Part shown: piece by piece, positions 23,876 to 34,922 of the stretch
Layout: each line of letters opens with the position of its first letter
Numbering within the stretch: position 1 is the first letter of the stretch
From: Cristatella mucedo
Lineage: Eukaryota > Bryozoa > Phylactolaemata > Cristatellidae
Assembly: GCA_009760855.2 (NCBI GenBank)
Contig: WPIO01000065.1
Location: 1,769,001 to 1,833,000 of the forward strand
Length of the DNA stretch: 64,000 nt
Reading direction: 5' to 3'
The notes under the pieces: model-generated
Told to the model about the DNA's origin: nothing
Database searches by the model: none
The model's input: the letters and a program-made list of their open reading frames with translations, nothing else
Position numbers and translations under genes: made by a program

Positions 23876-23977
23876 CCGATAATAGCCATCTCAGCTGCGA
23901 CTGCAGGTCAGCCAGTCTTCTACTGAATTCCTCCAAGGGCGGAGTATAGGCAGTTGAATATTTTAGCAGTTTTATGT
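23876..23977 (-). CDS. NSUN7: NSUN7-like gene, linker exon between motifs IV and VI
   Basis: This 102-bp exon lies between CACTTTATAG and a GTGAGT donor and is phase 1 on both sides. It encodes DIKLLKYSTAYTPPLEEFSR, then RLADLQSQLRWLLS. It fills the expected gap between motif IV and motif VI, where human NSUN7 has 'DTEFLKDHSQGGISVDKLHVLAQQQYEQL'. Length and hydrophobic pattern agree. It was found by requiring phase compatibility with both neighbours. Confidence 0.82.
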
Positions 23978-24292
23978 CTATAAAGTGATTCACAAATAAA
24001 GTTATACACTGAAAAACAAACAACAAACATCCTATTGAAGAAACGAAACCATTCCGGATTCCAAAATAAGTTAAAACAATAGAATGCATTGGGAAACTAC
24101 TTCCTTTAAAAAACTGACCACTTTTTTTATTTAAATTTTTAATCGTTGCATTGTTAAACCATCCGCAATCATAGAAAATTAATCAGCTCGTTCAGCTGCT
24201 TCACTTGAAGACCGCTGGCGCCCGAAGCTTCTGCTCTACCGGTCGTAGACCGAGGAACTCACACCAATAATTCTTACGCAACGATATCTTAT

Positions 24293-24425
24293 CTGGTTTG
24301 GCTCACCGGGTTAAGGTGCTCGAATTTGATGGCCGTGAGCATGGGCTCAAGCCCTGCATCATACGTGACGAGCCTGGATGTAATTTAGGTTCTCTTAGCG
24401 TGCTATACACATGAATTATATTTTA
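24293..24425 (+). mobile_element. SINE-2
   Basis: Head 'ctggtttggctcaccgggtt', then 'aaggtgctcg', B box 'gagcatgggctcaagccct', tail 'taatttaggttctcttagcg' and 'tgctatacacatgaattata'. Diverged. It lies in the NSUN7 intron between exons at 23977 and 24537. Confidence 0.75.
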
Positions 24426-24536
24426 CATATTTTTTCACTCCTGATGCATTTTCTTGCTTTGCTTTAAGAGTCTATGCTAAGTTTAAATTCAAGGAAAATA
24501 CTTAAAGAGTATACGTTAACGTGTAACGTGGCTCAC

Positions 24537-24680
24537 CTTCACTGTCTGTTAAGAGGAACAAGACTGGATTCGCCACACTTGTCTTACTACAGTTGGCGGA
24601 CATCAAAGCTGCTTGAACTTTGGCAAGTCGGGCATCTGAAGGATCCATCTCCGCGATCGCTTCGTCCAAGACTTCAACAT
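24537..24680 (-). CDS. NSUN7: NSUN7-like gene, motif IV exon (ANCSKTSVANPV)
   Basis: This 144-bp exon enters in phase 1 and leaves in phase 1 at GAAG|GTGAGC. It encodes DPSDARLAKVQAALMSANCS, then KTSVANPVLFLLTDSE. This aligns with NSUN7 motif IV, which in human reads of the type 'KVILLLPRCSGLGVSNPV'. The cysteine of motif IV is kept, but the usual P-C-S-G setting is altered to N-C-S-K. The open frame extends upstream of 24680 as far as 24879, but the conserved part starts at the acceptor TATCCAAG. Confidence 0.88.
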
Positions 24681-25319
24681 CTTGGATAGAGTCAAAGAAT
24701 AACTCAAGCAGGAAAAGGCACAGTGCAAGTCGGATTATCCATTTGTTACGAACGGGATCCATTGTGACCACAGCAGCCTTCCTTACAACAGAGCTAGAGC
24801 CGAGATTTTGAAGTCCAGGGGTTGATTCATGCTCGCTACCGAGACTTAACGCTGATACTTTATGGAGTGCAGCACTCAATTTGTCTTGCTTGATTTGCTA
24901 CGCTTGACATTCAAAATAAATCTCGGTTACTATAGAAAACAGTCTAATATACTTAAGTTTATTCATATGGTGAGGGCATCGGCACGTTATGACAAGCTTA
25001 TTTCTGGAAGTAGTTGCAAGTAAGCAGTTTATGACCACGACTGCAAGCGCTTGTCGTTGCGTTGATAAATAGTTTATTTCCGAGTTGTCTCCTAGAATTA
25101 TTGTGCCTCAAGGTAGCCAAAAGGTAACGATGAACTCCAGAAATCTTTTTTGCATGCGCCATCTTGGTGTTTCTTCTTTTCAACCATTCTCTCTCATCCG
25201 GTGGTGGAAGAAAGAAGCCATAATTCTTTTTGCTTCGGACGCTGCTTTTCGCACGCGGCGACTTTCGCCACTACTCGCCATCGTCTGGTCATCACCTGCT
25301 CCCCAGTTAGCAGTGACAC

Positions 25320-25905
25320 GAAGAGGCCTTGAAAACATTGGATCCTGGATGTCGGCAATTGTACTTCAACTAAAAGACGATATAACCGAATTGTAACGCA
25401 TAGGACACACCACGAGTGTGGCCAGACTAGGAGATTTTGCACTTCTAATTTACAACGCTGTTGTATGAGCGGCACCGTGTGCTCGCAACTTAGGTGATGC
25501 CTTAGACAAATGCCGACATTTTAAAGTTTCATTAAGAAGACTGCTTCCACAGCTAGCCATTACGTTATTTCCCCATCGGAGATTAAGGACTGTCTACCAC
25601 AGTGGCTTGGAAAACATTTAAATAGCTATCCGATACTGTCTAGGATGGATGGTAGCAATTTCATTTGGTTGGGCTACCTACAAAAAGCCACTAGGCCAAT
25701 GCAGCTGGTAATGAATGTGCTTTCAAGGTTAGTTAAAGAAAATGCCAGAGATTCAGCCACGTGTCTTCTTTGTGAAAGAGCTGCGATGACATCCGGTTGA
25801 TCAATGGCTACGGAGGCTTAGGCTATAAGTTCGCCGTAGAAAAGCCTCCTGAGCAATGCCCACTTAGTCTGTGTGGCTTTGTGGGGTTACAGAAGGAGGT
25901 ACAGT
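25320..25905 (+). mobile_element. LINE family B relic
   Basis: The nucleotide sequence tracks the copy at 8245-8590 with point changes and small indels. Shared runs include 'ggatcctggatgtcgg', 'ctgtctaccacagtggcttg' and 'ctgcttccacagctagccat'. The last 100 bp resemble that copy's 3' end (9100-9180). The frame is broken. It lies in the NSUN7-like intron between exons at 24680 and 27725. Confidence 0.75.
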
Positions 25906-27724
25906 GCATTGCAGTCCTTGTATTTCTTGCTCTGCGAAGTAAGCTACGCAGAGCCACCCCAGCCTTTTAGAGTTGCAAGTGGGCAAAACCGTGTTATCTT
26001 CTTTCACCTCGGCGGCATTGTGCGGGTACTCTTTTTTCTGCCTACTCGGGGCTTTAGCGAGGTTACAGTGTTGAACTTAGGCAAGGTATTGACACCTGCA
26101 CGAAGGAGAAAAATATCAACAATTAAATGATCGAGAAAGAAACGGAATGCGGTATAGGTAGGCGGATTTGGCAGAACTGCTATCTAATCTCTGCAGCCGC
26201 TCTCTATCCGCTATTATTGATCCAATGTATTCGGGGTAGCAACGGTGTAGCCTAGAGAAACTAGCAGTGAGACGGGTGTGGATGGACTGTATGAACGGAT
26301 TGACGCACACTCGGTGAGTGCTTGCCATGCAAAGACATCATGATACTTTCACAAAGATGATTCTAGATCAGTAATGAGGATAATCCGTATGCTCCACAGC
26401 AGTCAAGCCGTAAAATAAATTGGTATGTAGAATGGCTTGGTTGGAAGGTGACGTAGGAGCATTATTACTGCCCCACCCGTCTCCCCAGTGGGTGCATGCA
26501 AAGCACCACAGATGTGCATAGCGACCGACAGCTGCTCGGAGTTACACTCGCAGCTGCACTTGTTCGAACTTTGCAGCAGTGCACACGAAAAGAGGCGAAG
26601 GGAATGAAGAAGAGTACATTTTTCTTGACGGTAGCGCAGCTAGCTGCTCAGACTAGTCACAGATCAGCAGTTAACTGAAAGGCCTTGACGCCGTTGCACA
26701 GGAAGTAGCCCCCCCCCCCCCGATCAGCGACCTCCAGGTATCGGCCCGCAACGGCAGCGGCAAAATGAGGTCCCAGAAAAAAGCTGTCCTGGAATATTCG
26801 CGAGGGAGATCGATAGACAGACAGACAAACAGAGAAGGATGCTGTGTTCGACACACATGCTAGCTGAGTGCCGAACGGCAGAGGCTTGCTTGGACTCCCA
26901 AGTCGCTGCAGAGATGTTTCACACCCACCGACTGTCGCGGACGAGGTCCGACGGGTAACTGAAAGTGAAGGTCATCTGATCAAACTGCCTCATTTTGCTA
27001 AGCAGCAAAAGAACCTTATAGGCTATCCCCATCGTTTGCAGTGGGTAGTATAGAACTGTTTGCCGCACGACTCGAACCCGCGATCGGGGTCGTAACATGC
27101 GAGCTCCTGACCCCTGGGCGGAGACCCAGGGATGGCCGGTCACGACCCCTTACCGGCCACATGCGCCTAGGCCGCTGAGTGGTGCGGGCTCTTTCTCTAC
27201 TCTACACTACCCCTTTTCGCTGTTTCCTAGTCCCATCCTGGTTCGAGCCCTTGCCTGTTGACCCTTCTTTCGAACCTTCTTTTCACCTTTTTATCCCCTT
27301 CTGTTGGAGCGTGTGGAGGTGTGGAATCCCATTCATCGGCGCCAATTCCCGGCAGTGAAGTCTACAGCAGCAAAGCCTTCTGCGACCGGCCGGCTCTGAA
27401 TCAGTCGCGCCAAGCGGCGACGACTCGCGCTGCAAGCACACTAGTTGGCCTGGAGTGGCCCCGCATGTAAAATACACGACGTGCTCACGCCCACGCTCGC
27501 GAATGCCGGTCGGCCTCATGCGGTCCTTCGACGCACAATGCTCAGAGGTACTCACAGCCTCACTGGCTGCCGGCTTGCGGGCATCCATGGCTAGCGAACC
27601 CACCCAGGGCGACGTCCAGATCTTAATTTTTGGCTCGAAAGCGAGGCCTCGGACCGCAGATGCTAGCTCGAAAGACTTTTGGCCAGAAGCTATTGGACAG
27701 TGACCCAGCATATTAGAAGGATAC
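25906..27724. other. NSUN7-like intron, no exon supported
   Basis: A long minus-strand frame (27283-27711) directly below the SAM-motif exon does not fit. Phase and homology join the exon at 27725 straight to the one at 24680. Poly-C occurs at about 26710. Confidence 0.55.
27050..27190 (-). mobile_element. Possible tRNA-derived SINE of a third type
   Basis: The minus strand has an A-box-like 'aggggtcaggagctcgcat' and a perfect B-box core in 'gcgggttcgagtcgtgcgg', at tRNA spacing. No matching acceptor stem is seen, so this is not an intact tRNA gene. There is a single copy in the window. Confidence 0.35.
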
Positions 27725-27947
27725 TCGTTGCACCAAGAATCCGCAAACGTTCCTTAACGGCGACGTTTTCCTCGGGTGCTGGCCGACAAGCAGAGAGGCG
27801 CCAGATGCGGCCAGAGTAACCCATCTCCCTCATCATAGCAGCTATATGAGCCGACGTGTTGCCATTGCCGTCATCGATGTGCACGACGTCGAAGTCGGCA
27901 GTCAGCATGTCGCGCATTGCACGAGCGGCCAGACAGCTCGTGTAGTC
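27725..27947 (-). CDS. NSUN7: NSUN7-like gene, SAM-binding motif exon
   Basis: This 223-bp exon enters in phase 0 (TGTCTTTTAG|GAC) and leaves in phase 1 at a weaker donor (ACGA|GTATCC). It encodes DYTSCLAARAMRDM, FDVVHIDDGNGNTSAHIAAM and GYSGRIWRLSACRPA. The GNGNTSAHIA run sits where RsmB/NSUN enzymes carry motif I (of the type D-x-CAAPGGKT-x-x-LA), followed by the second strand of the Rossmann-like fold. Human NSUN7 is also degenerate at this motif. The phase-1 exit joined to the exon at 24680 gives LGATNVEVLDE, aligning with human 'IGCKNIEILHE', which supports the unusual donor. Confidence 0.87.
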
Positions 27948-28439
27948 CTAAAAGACAGAAGGGCCTGTGACGATTACGACAGAGCTGTCTCAAGAGTCAT
28001 GTGAAGGAGGCTCACTTAACTAACTGCGACTCTAGAAGTGCAAGCAGCAGGCGATACAATTGCTCACACAATAGGAAAAGACCCGGTGAATGTAAATAGA
28101 CGATATTTCGTCAAGGTGATCCCAATGGAAATATTTTCTGCACCGATTGGTAATCGGGTACCTATTGGTGTGGCTCTAAGTATTGCATACATTTATCGAC
28201 CGTTAACATTTCTGTGTGGACAGCTTGAATTTATCGACTGACATTGGCGAGTCTTGCTTTCCGCTGTTCAGCGTCAGCATTGTGAACCAGCTAGGTTATG
28301 AAGCTGCTAATTATTAGCGAGTCAGCTGGTTGTCGCTCACAACTCTTACTGGTCACGTGCAGCCCTTTTTTGCTGTGGAATAGGCATCTATACGTTACGA
28401 ACAAGGACTCGTCAATCTAATATCGGTGCAGCAGCTACG

Positions 28440-28960
28440 ACCCGTTAGCCGTCCCTCGAGGTGCAAGCACCGCATGCACTTGTCCTGCGTCTGCAATACC
28501 AGCACCGGCTAGTGGAGCTTTGTTTTTGGCCAAATATTTGAGTTCTGCAGCAGCTAAAGCGATTTCACAATAGTTATCAGTCATCCAAACGTGAATGTCT
28601 TGGGTGGAGATGGTCAGGGAATTACAGTAAGTACACAATCGGATGAGGAGTTGAAGGATATTATAGAGCTGATTGTCATTGCCGTAAAAATGAGAGCCAT
28701 GACTGCACGTCGGTCAGGGAGAGAGTGTAGATAGCGAAGAGAAGGGTTCTAAGACCGAACCCTGATGTACCACGGGTCTTTAAAGGCTCTTTAGATCGCC
28801 GATAGCCATTTGCATTTACACTCTGGCATCTCTCAATGAGGCAGGTCCTAACACAGTTCGCACCGTGCCAGTTCTACCTAGGCGTGTGGCGCGGTTCTCA
28901 AGAAAGACCTGGTGGTCAATAGAGAGGCTCTGTGCGATTCTTTCAGGTATCTACTGAGAT
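28440..28960 (-). mobile_element. LINE family A-type RT relic
   Basis: Broken minus-strand frames keep RT pieces: 'LSIDHQVFLENRATRLGRTG' corresponds to FDTIDHQLLLERLSSRLGITG, 'VVHQGSVLEPFSSLSTLSLT' to [20 protein letters not shown], and 'IHVWMTDNYCEIALAAAE' to the [15 protein letters not shown] block. Old and non-functional. It sits just upstream of the NSUN7 SAM-motif exon. Confidence 0.65.
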
Positions 28961-29507
28961 AGAGCTAAAGCGAATGGTGTTTGCCTGTCTCCAGCCACCA
29001 AGTAAAGTCCTGGTAATCTGCGTGTCAGGAAAGCCAAGGGTTCAGAAGATACATTTTGACAGGCTTCCTTTTCACCAAATGTGAAGTGACAAGAAGAGGT
29101 TAGGTTCTCTTATTGTGAAGTCTGAAGTTATACTATTATTTTGAGGCCTAGTTCGGTGTTTTCATCACTTTTGACAATGAAGGTGATTAGAAGACAGCTA
29201 CAGTGATAGCTGTAGAGAAAGCATCTGAACATCCTCGGTAGCAATTAATGTTAGAGCCTGAGGAGGTTGCGAAGCCGAACGCTGCCGTCTACCGCAGAAG
29301 GCTATGTACTGTCCATTTTATTCTACCGTTTGACAAAGACCTTCTCAACGAGGAAGACTTGTGTAATGTTAATATTACTAGTAAATCATCTGTATAGCGT
29401 CGAAGAGAGCCAACTCTCTATCGAAGCGCTCTACTGCTCGTTGTAAGAGTGGCAACAAACAATATTTAATGACAAGGAAGATATCCCGCACGAGCAAAAA
29501 ATATAAA

Positions 29508-29640
29508 TATAATTCATTTATATAGCGCCCCAAGAGAACTTAATCTCTATTCAGGCGCTTCACATATGCCTCGGGGCTCGAGCCCACGACCTCAGTCAGA
29601 CCTTGGTCGGGGCGAGCACCTTAACCACTAGACCAAACCT
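29508..29640 (-). mobile_element. SINE-2
   Basis: A near-perfect relative of the 19.6 kb copy: minus-strand head 'ggtttggtctagtggttaag', B box 'ggtcgtgggctcgagccccg', tail 'gcgcctgaatagagattaag', 'ttctcttggggcgctata'. It lies in an NSUN7 intron. Confidence 0.88.
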
Positions 29641-30009
29641 AAGATGCACGAATATGTATGCAATGCTACAAAAGAAGACAATCAGACCGCTGGCTAGTGG
29701 AGCGTATGCGTTTAGTCGATCCGTTTTGAGTTAATCAATGATACGCAAATGACAATGGTTAGGAGACTGATGCCACGCAATCGATGTGTAGACGTTAAAG
29801 TAAATTTTATGCTGCCATAATGGCTGGTGCTGTACACACGCGCGTCTCTGTGGACTTGGAGTATACCGCCCTACTTTAAGGACGTGGACTAATAATAAGG
29901 TGCGGGTGCTCTTGATTACTTCCGCGCTTACGTTCAGGGAGGGCGTTCATGATATCTATCGTGCTCTGCTACCGCCGCCACAACACATGCACGCCGCATC
30001 GCTGCGGCT

Positions 30010-30125
30010 TCTAACACTGTTGGCAGTGCCTCGAGGCATTGCTTGGCAGTGCTTCGAGGCATTGCTTGTCAGTGCTGTTGGCACTGCTTGGCAGTGCTTA
30101 CTATTGGCAGTGCCTCGAGGCGCAT
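30010..30125. repeat. Imperfect tandem repeat with palindromic unit
   Basis: Variants of 'ggcagtgcctcgaggcattg' occur about four times. The core gcctcgaggc is a perfect palindrome, so single strands could fold. The small plus-strand frames here only translate the repeat. Confidence 0.75.
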
Positions 30126-30428
30126 ACTTCACCCCTGCCTCTGCCGTGCGTCTGCGAAGACTGGCACCGTTTCAGCGCCGTGTTTTGTCCAAAGGATTTC
30201 AATAGAAAAAACAGACCGTGTGCGCTCGTAAAACTATTTCAATTCGCTTAATTTGTCTTAGTTTGTTCCGCAGCATCTCTCCATATTTCTTACGGTGTCT
30301 GTGTGCACTCCCATAGAGCACTAGAGTGCAGATGAGAGGGTCTCCCACTTTCTCTCCGCTTCTCGCTCTCTCTACATCCTTCTTTCCTTCTTTTCCGCTC
30401 TGTCTCTATTACCCTCGCTTACCTCACT

Positions 30429-30438
30429 CTTTCTCTCG

Positions 30439-30530
<92 letters not shown>

Positions 30531-30600
30531 CTCTCTTTCTTTCTCTTACTCTCTCTCTCTCCCACCCTCTCTCTCTGTCTCTCTCTCTCTCTTTCTCTAG
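30429..30600. repeat. (CT)n-rich microsatellite in NSUN7 intron
   Basis: Long interrupted CT tract, (GA)n in the sense of the gene. It begins about 70 bp downstream of the donor of the exon at 30670-30853. Confidence 0.97.
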
Positions 30601-30669
30601 CTCAACAACGAAGACGGAAATAAAACGCACAATATCAAGGCCAGACGTGGCACTTGATTCGACACTCAC

Positions 30670-30853
30670 CTGAACCACGAGGTGTCCGTTTTTCACCAAA
30701 GAATGAGCCATTAGTTCTTGCATGCAGTCCGGTGGAAATATGACTGTATCGTCGCAGAAAGCGTCAAAACGGTAAGTTCTTCCGCAAGGGACACCGTCGT
30801 AGTCCGCTTGCCTGTACGAATCCTTTGAAAGCGCTCTGATAACGTCTTCCTTG
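30670..30853 (-). CDS. NSUN7: NSUN7-like gene, exon with YRFDAFCDDTVIFPP
   Basis: This 184-bp exon enters in phase 2 and leaves in phase 0 at CAG|GTGAGT. It encodes SKEDVIRALSKDSY, then TYRFDAFCDDTVIFPPDCMQ and NGHLVVQ. NSUN7 has an equivalent stretch with the pattern F-x-D-x-x-C-x-D-x-L-I-F-P-x-x-L ahead of its S-adenosylmethionine (SAM) domain. A LINE A 3' tail ends about 15 bp upstream of the acceptor, and a (GA)n tract of about 170 bp (sense strand) begins about 70 bp downstream of the donor, so the exon is squeezed between two repeats. Any response-regulator look of the neighbouring exons is explained by NSUN7. Confidence 0.88.
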
Positions 30854-30867
30854 CTTAAACGCAGTAC

Positions 30868-30972
30868 ACAATAATAATAACAATAGTAATAATAATACAT
30901 TTGACAAAGCGCCCTCAGAGAACGCAAGCTCTTTCTAGGCACTTTACATTTGCTGGAAAGGAATATGTGCCT
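30868..30972 (-). mobile_element. LINE family A tail abutting an NSUN7 splice acceptor
   Basis: On the minus strand, 'gcaaatgtaaagtgcctaga', 'gagggcgctttgtcaaatg' and an (ATT)-rich end lead straight into the last 15 bases before the 3' splice site at 30853. The pyrimidine-rich part of this acceptor therefore appears to be derived from the retrotransposon tail. Confidence 0.8.
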
Positions 30973-31824
30973 GTTATTGTCTGTGCTTTCTAGCAGTGCC
31001 GGAGCTTGCGTCAAAATCGAGACCAACTTTTGACGAACTCCGCCGTGTTCCAATACCGCGGGTTCACCTGCGTGTATTGATGATGCACGTACCAGTCGCT
31101 AGCAATGCTACAGAGGTCAGGCGTCACCCGTATTCGTCATACGTCTGCTGGCAATCACACCCTTTACGAGAGCCGCGTTTAAGGCTTTGTCCTGTCCGGT
31201 AATGGAAGCTCCACACTCCGTTTGTAACACTGCACTGTACGATGATGCATCGCTTAAGAGACACTTTCCGCAGACCTAGCCGACCGCTGGTGAATTTTAG
31301 GGGGGGGGGGCAGGGGGCTAACGACCACCTTTGATTTAGTGGTTGCCAGAAAATTGGCTTAACGGGGCAAATCGATCTGCCGGGACACGTTCGTACGCAC
31401 AATTCTGGCGCACAATTACGAGTCGGAGGGGGCTACAGCTTTTCAAGAGCTTTCTTGCTAAGCAAGTTAAAACAATGTCATGCCTTTTAATACCAGGTCT
31501 GCTATTTTAAAGACGGCTGATAATTAGACTTGGCCAACTGGCATTATCCGCAGGAGGTCACCTACAAGTATCTTGCCATTCAGACTTTTCAGCCATGCTG
31601 CGGTATCTGCTTGCACTTGCAGCTCTGTGAGGCGGTGGCAATAGCTGAGCAAGCAACATCCACCCCAAAGACTGCAAGAGCCTTCCTTAAGGGCTCACCA
31701 CCATACAAGAATTGTTTGCCTCGTCTCTTTATACCTGCGTACTGTTGCTTTGGTCGGCGCAGGGTCAGTTTCTAGCAACACCGAGTACAGACGAAGGCGC
31801 TTGCCATAAGTCGGACGAACTCAC

Positions 31825-32111
31825 CTTGATTGCAGACTGTTTATCCAAGCATGCACGAGATGAGTGCCCTGCGACGGACTCCACTTAGCTCGTGACGAAT
31901 CGGGCAGTAAGCCATCGATACTTCGCACGTTCGCGTCAATCTTTATCCGAGCTAGTGCTGCGTTCATCTTGCAGGCGACGCTGCGAATGGCTAGATCTAC
32001 GGAAACGACGTCATCCGACGAGAGGTCCCCCTTTCGGCAAGGAAGTGGCTGGAATTTTCTTAGCTGAGAGTCGCAAAGCATTACCATGACCAGAGGCTCT
32101 ACCTCCAGCAG
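31825..32111 (-). CDS. NSUN7: NSUN7-like gene, exon with VMVMLCDSQLRKF and HAWINSL
   Basis: This 287-bp exon enters in phase 0 from GCATGTTTCAG and leaves in phase 2 at GTGAGT. It encodes LVMVMLCDSQLRKFQ at its start, then SVACKMNAALARIKIDANV, and HLVHAWINSLQ at its end. These match, in order and spacing, human NSUN7 segments of the type 'IIVMLYDFQDRKFQ', 'KLAAALARCRIKHDA' and 'LYAWINTCK'. It is part of the region before the methyltransferase fold. The junction to the next exon recreates a Ser codon (SLQSSKEDV), aligning with 'KISPEEV'. Confidence 0.88.
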
Positions 32112-34500
32112 CTGAAACATGCATCGGGAAGCAATCAGGTGGTATCTTGACCAAGTTTCCTTTCTGGGCAAAGGGCTAATTCAAGGCAGCTTCACTCTGA
32201 GGTCCTAGGCGGCGAGCAAGTTTGCGATTGCTGAAGGATCAGTTTGGATTCAGGAGGTCCAGTGCTTCCGCGGCAATCGTACACTCCAACTCGAAAGCCT
32301 GCCCGTTAATCGCAGACTGTAGCATATCTGAATGCCCTACTTACTCCAACCATAATACAACCTAGCCATAGCGTGCATTCTAATCTTTGTAGCTGCCAGA
32401 ACCTGCAGCCGGACACGAGCTGTCGAGATCAAACGGTTTGAGGTGACGCATTCTTCTGCGATAAACAAGCAACGGTCAACATCGGTCATGAGCAGCTTTC
32501 AAGACTCGTATTGGTTTTTTAGGGGGGTCTCTTAAAAGACACTTTAAGCCTCAGTCCTTTCCTTGTTTACTTAAGAAAGGGCTCGTGTGTTTAGGGTGAG
32601 TCTAGGTCGTGGGAGAGACAAGTGCTTCTCCTAAGGACTCAGTGGTAGGCAAGGAATGACGGGCTTATGCTAATGCATACTAGCGCGTAGAAACGGCACT
32701 TATGTGACCAGCTAGCTACGCAGTCTCAGAGAATTCTCGTCCATGCTGTGCTCACTTGTGTAGTAGTTGCTCCTATAGTGAGTGGGCCTAGCTTGAACTT
32801 GTTATAAACTGGCAATTTTTACGGTGTGACTATTTTACTTCTACCTTTATACAGAAAAGAAAACAATACAATTTTGAATGTAAATCCGTCTGTAAACACA
32901 ATGCTTCGGCGTTTCTTAAAATCTGTGTCATTTGTGATATTTATAGAATTGTGGTTCAGCTATAATGAGTGTCATTAAAAATTAATTATCTGAGAAGATT
33001 ATTTACTAGTTTTTATATCTAGCTATGACATGCAATCTCAAAGTCAAAATTGAACAATAAATTGTGCATTGAATCACCATGAAATATTTCTCAATAAGCT
33101 TTTCAGGACTATTTGAAATTAAGTGATTATATAATTACGAAAGCACGTAATTTACCACGCCTGGGTCGATGTGAGGCACCTCTCGAGATATCCTGCCGCG
33201 GGATTAAAAGCTGCAACTGACGCTAACTCATGTATGGTCCATAGTTCGTAGGCTCAAGGTTAACCTCGCATGATTCAAATTCTATTGGGCACTGACAGGT
33301 CGCAAAACGAGTTTAATGATTTCAGCTCCAAAATTAATTTTATTATTTGCTGATAGCGGCTGCGCCCAACATTCAATTTATTAAACATTTATAGTTATAT
33401 TTAATGGCAAGCAATAGTGAAGAGTGGGCTTTCAATCCCCGCATTATGTAATTACGTATTTAAAAGCCTATCTTAGGAGATTATCTCTCAATGAAATGGT
33501 AGAAAATGCCTCGGTCGTAGACTTTTGGTGAATACGAGATAAAGGCTCACTCAGCAAATGGTTTCAATTTTGTGCGACGAATAGAAAGAACAATAGAGAC
33601 ATAGGAGAACAATAAAGAACAATAGAGGCAGAGTGTAATAGAGCAGTAAGCGCACACTAGAAGGGCAATGAGAATGAATAGACAGGAAGCGAAAGCAGCA
33701 GCCTCCTCAGAAGCAGAAACCTCAGACACAAGAGACGTAATGTTGCAACAACGCTACTGACGATAGGCCAGACGAGCTACGGAATTTGTACTTAGTGCAG
33801 ACGATTTTTTGCGGGCAATGCGTTTAAGTGAGCCCGGGGTGGAATGGCTGGCCGAGGTCAATCGGCTGATCGAGACTCCGCCGTTAAGCTATTCGTGGGC
33901 GAACAAAATTGAAGAGCCTGACCGAAACAGTCAGTCTTAGCGAGGGTCTGCCGATCGATCGGTCTGCCGCTCTGACGCCATTGCGGCTGAGCGTTAGCAA
34001 AGCTATACTCTTATTTACACGGTCATTTATTTTAATACTGAATGTCATGTACCCGCGATTTTTCTTTGACACACGCTTGCTTGCAGTGATATTAATAGCC
34101 CCTATTTCAGGGCTAGCAATAGAAGCAAATCTCTATCCAGATGATTTAAAACTCACTGCAAAAGAATCAATAACTATGAGTGTATTGCAACCAAAGCGTC
34201 AATCTGGGAAAAGAAAAAAAAGGAAGCAAGTTTCATTCTTAGACAAATCGAAAAAAGGCACAAGATGACGCACTCGGCCGCACGGTTTTGTGGCGCCCCT
34301 CTCTATTGGCACGCACTGAAGCACGCAGCGTGTAAGCACGCAAAACACGCCGGAATCATCTACCGGCTCGCGGAGAGGAGCGCGGAGAAGAGCTCGGGAA
34401 GCTGAGGAGAGCGGATGCGTCGTAAGCTGCGACTACAATATTCAGAGTCAATGCAGGCGGTGATAAGTCATAAGCGAAGGACACTTTATCGTTTCATAAG
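32112..34500. other. NSUN7-like intron, AT-rich, missing exon expected
   Basis: The exon between those at 43519 and 32111 must start in phase 1 and end in phase 0. A minus-strand stretch near 32240-32310 is open in a compatible frame but lacks a usable donor. Nothing else is recognised. Confidence 0.4.
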
Positions 34501-34507
34501 AGCTTAA

Positions 34508-34640
34508 TAATATAAATATAATTCATTTATATAGCGCCCCAAGAGAGCTCGATCTCTATTCAGGCGCCTCACACATGCCTCGGGGCTCGAGCCCGCGACC
34601 TCAGCCAGACCTTGGTCAGGGCGAGCACCTCAAGGCCTGA
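34508..34640 (-). mobile_element. SINE-2
   Basis: Minus-strand B box 'ggtcgcgggctcgagccccg' and tail 'gcgcctgaatagagatcgag', 'ctctcttggggcgctata'. The first few head bases are changed. It lies in an NSUN7 intron. Confidence 0.85.
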
Positions 34641-34831
34641 TCACTAGAAGATTTCGGTTTAGTGCGGTGAACGGCGAGATGCCTGAAGCCGATGATTAGT
34701 TGGTGCGGGAGGACACTCGAGGAGTATGCTTTTTCCGGGCGACTAGCAATCGAAATCGTCTCGCAGGGGTGCACAGTAGATTGGTCCCGAATGGACGTAC
34801 GAGCCTGATTCAACAAATGCTTTGTTTCTTA

Positions 34832-34862
34832 CACACACACACGCACACACACACACACACAT

Positions 34863-34915
<53 letters not shown>
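34832..34915. repeat. (CA)n microsatellite
   Basis: CA units with a single CG and a single TG interruption, followed by (TA) and the 3' end of a minus-strand SINE-2. Confidence 0.97.

Positions 34916-34922
<7 letters not shown>

Noticed and set aside
27050-27115. Intact tRNA gene
   Set aside because: A and B boxes are recognisable, but acceptor and anticodon stems do not pair. More likely SINE-derived.
27283-27711. 142-codon minus-strand frame as a further NSUN7 exon
   Set aside because: Joining the exon at 27725 directly to 24680 restores the reading frame and the expected alignment, leaving no room for it.
30439-30600. Long RERERE/LSLSLS open frames (also at 20274-20613)
   Set aside because: They are translations of the (CT)n microsatellites.
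27690-32171. Apparent bacterial-type receiver or histidine kinase domains on the minus strand
   Set aside because: The pieces look vaguely like REC/HATPase sequence one by one, but joined in phase they align continuously with NSUN7.
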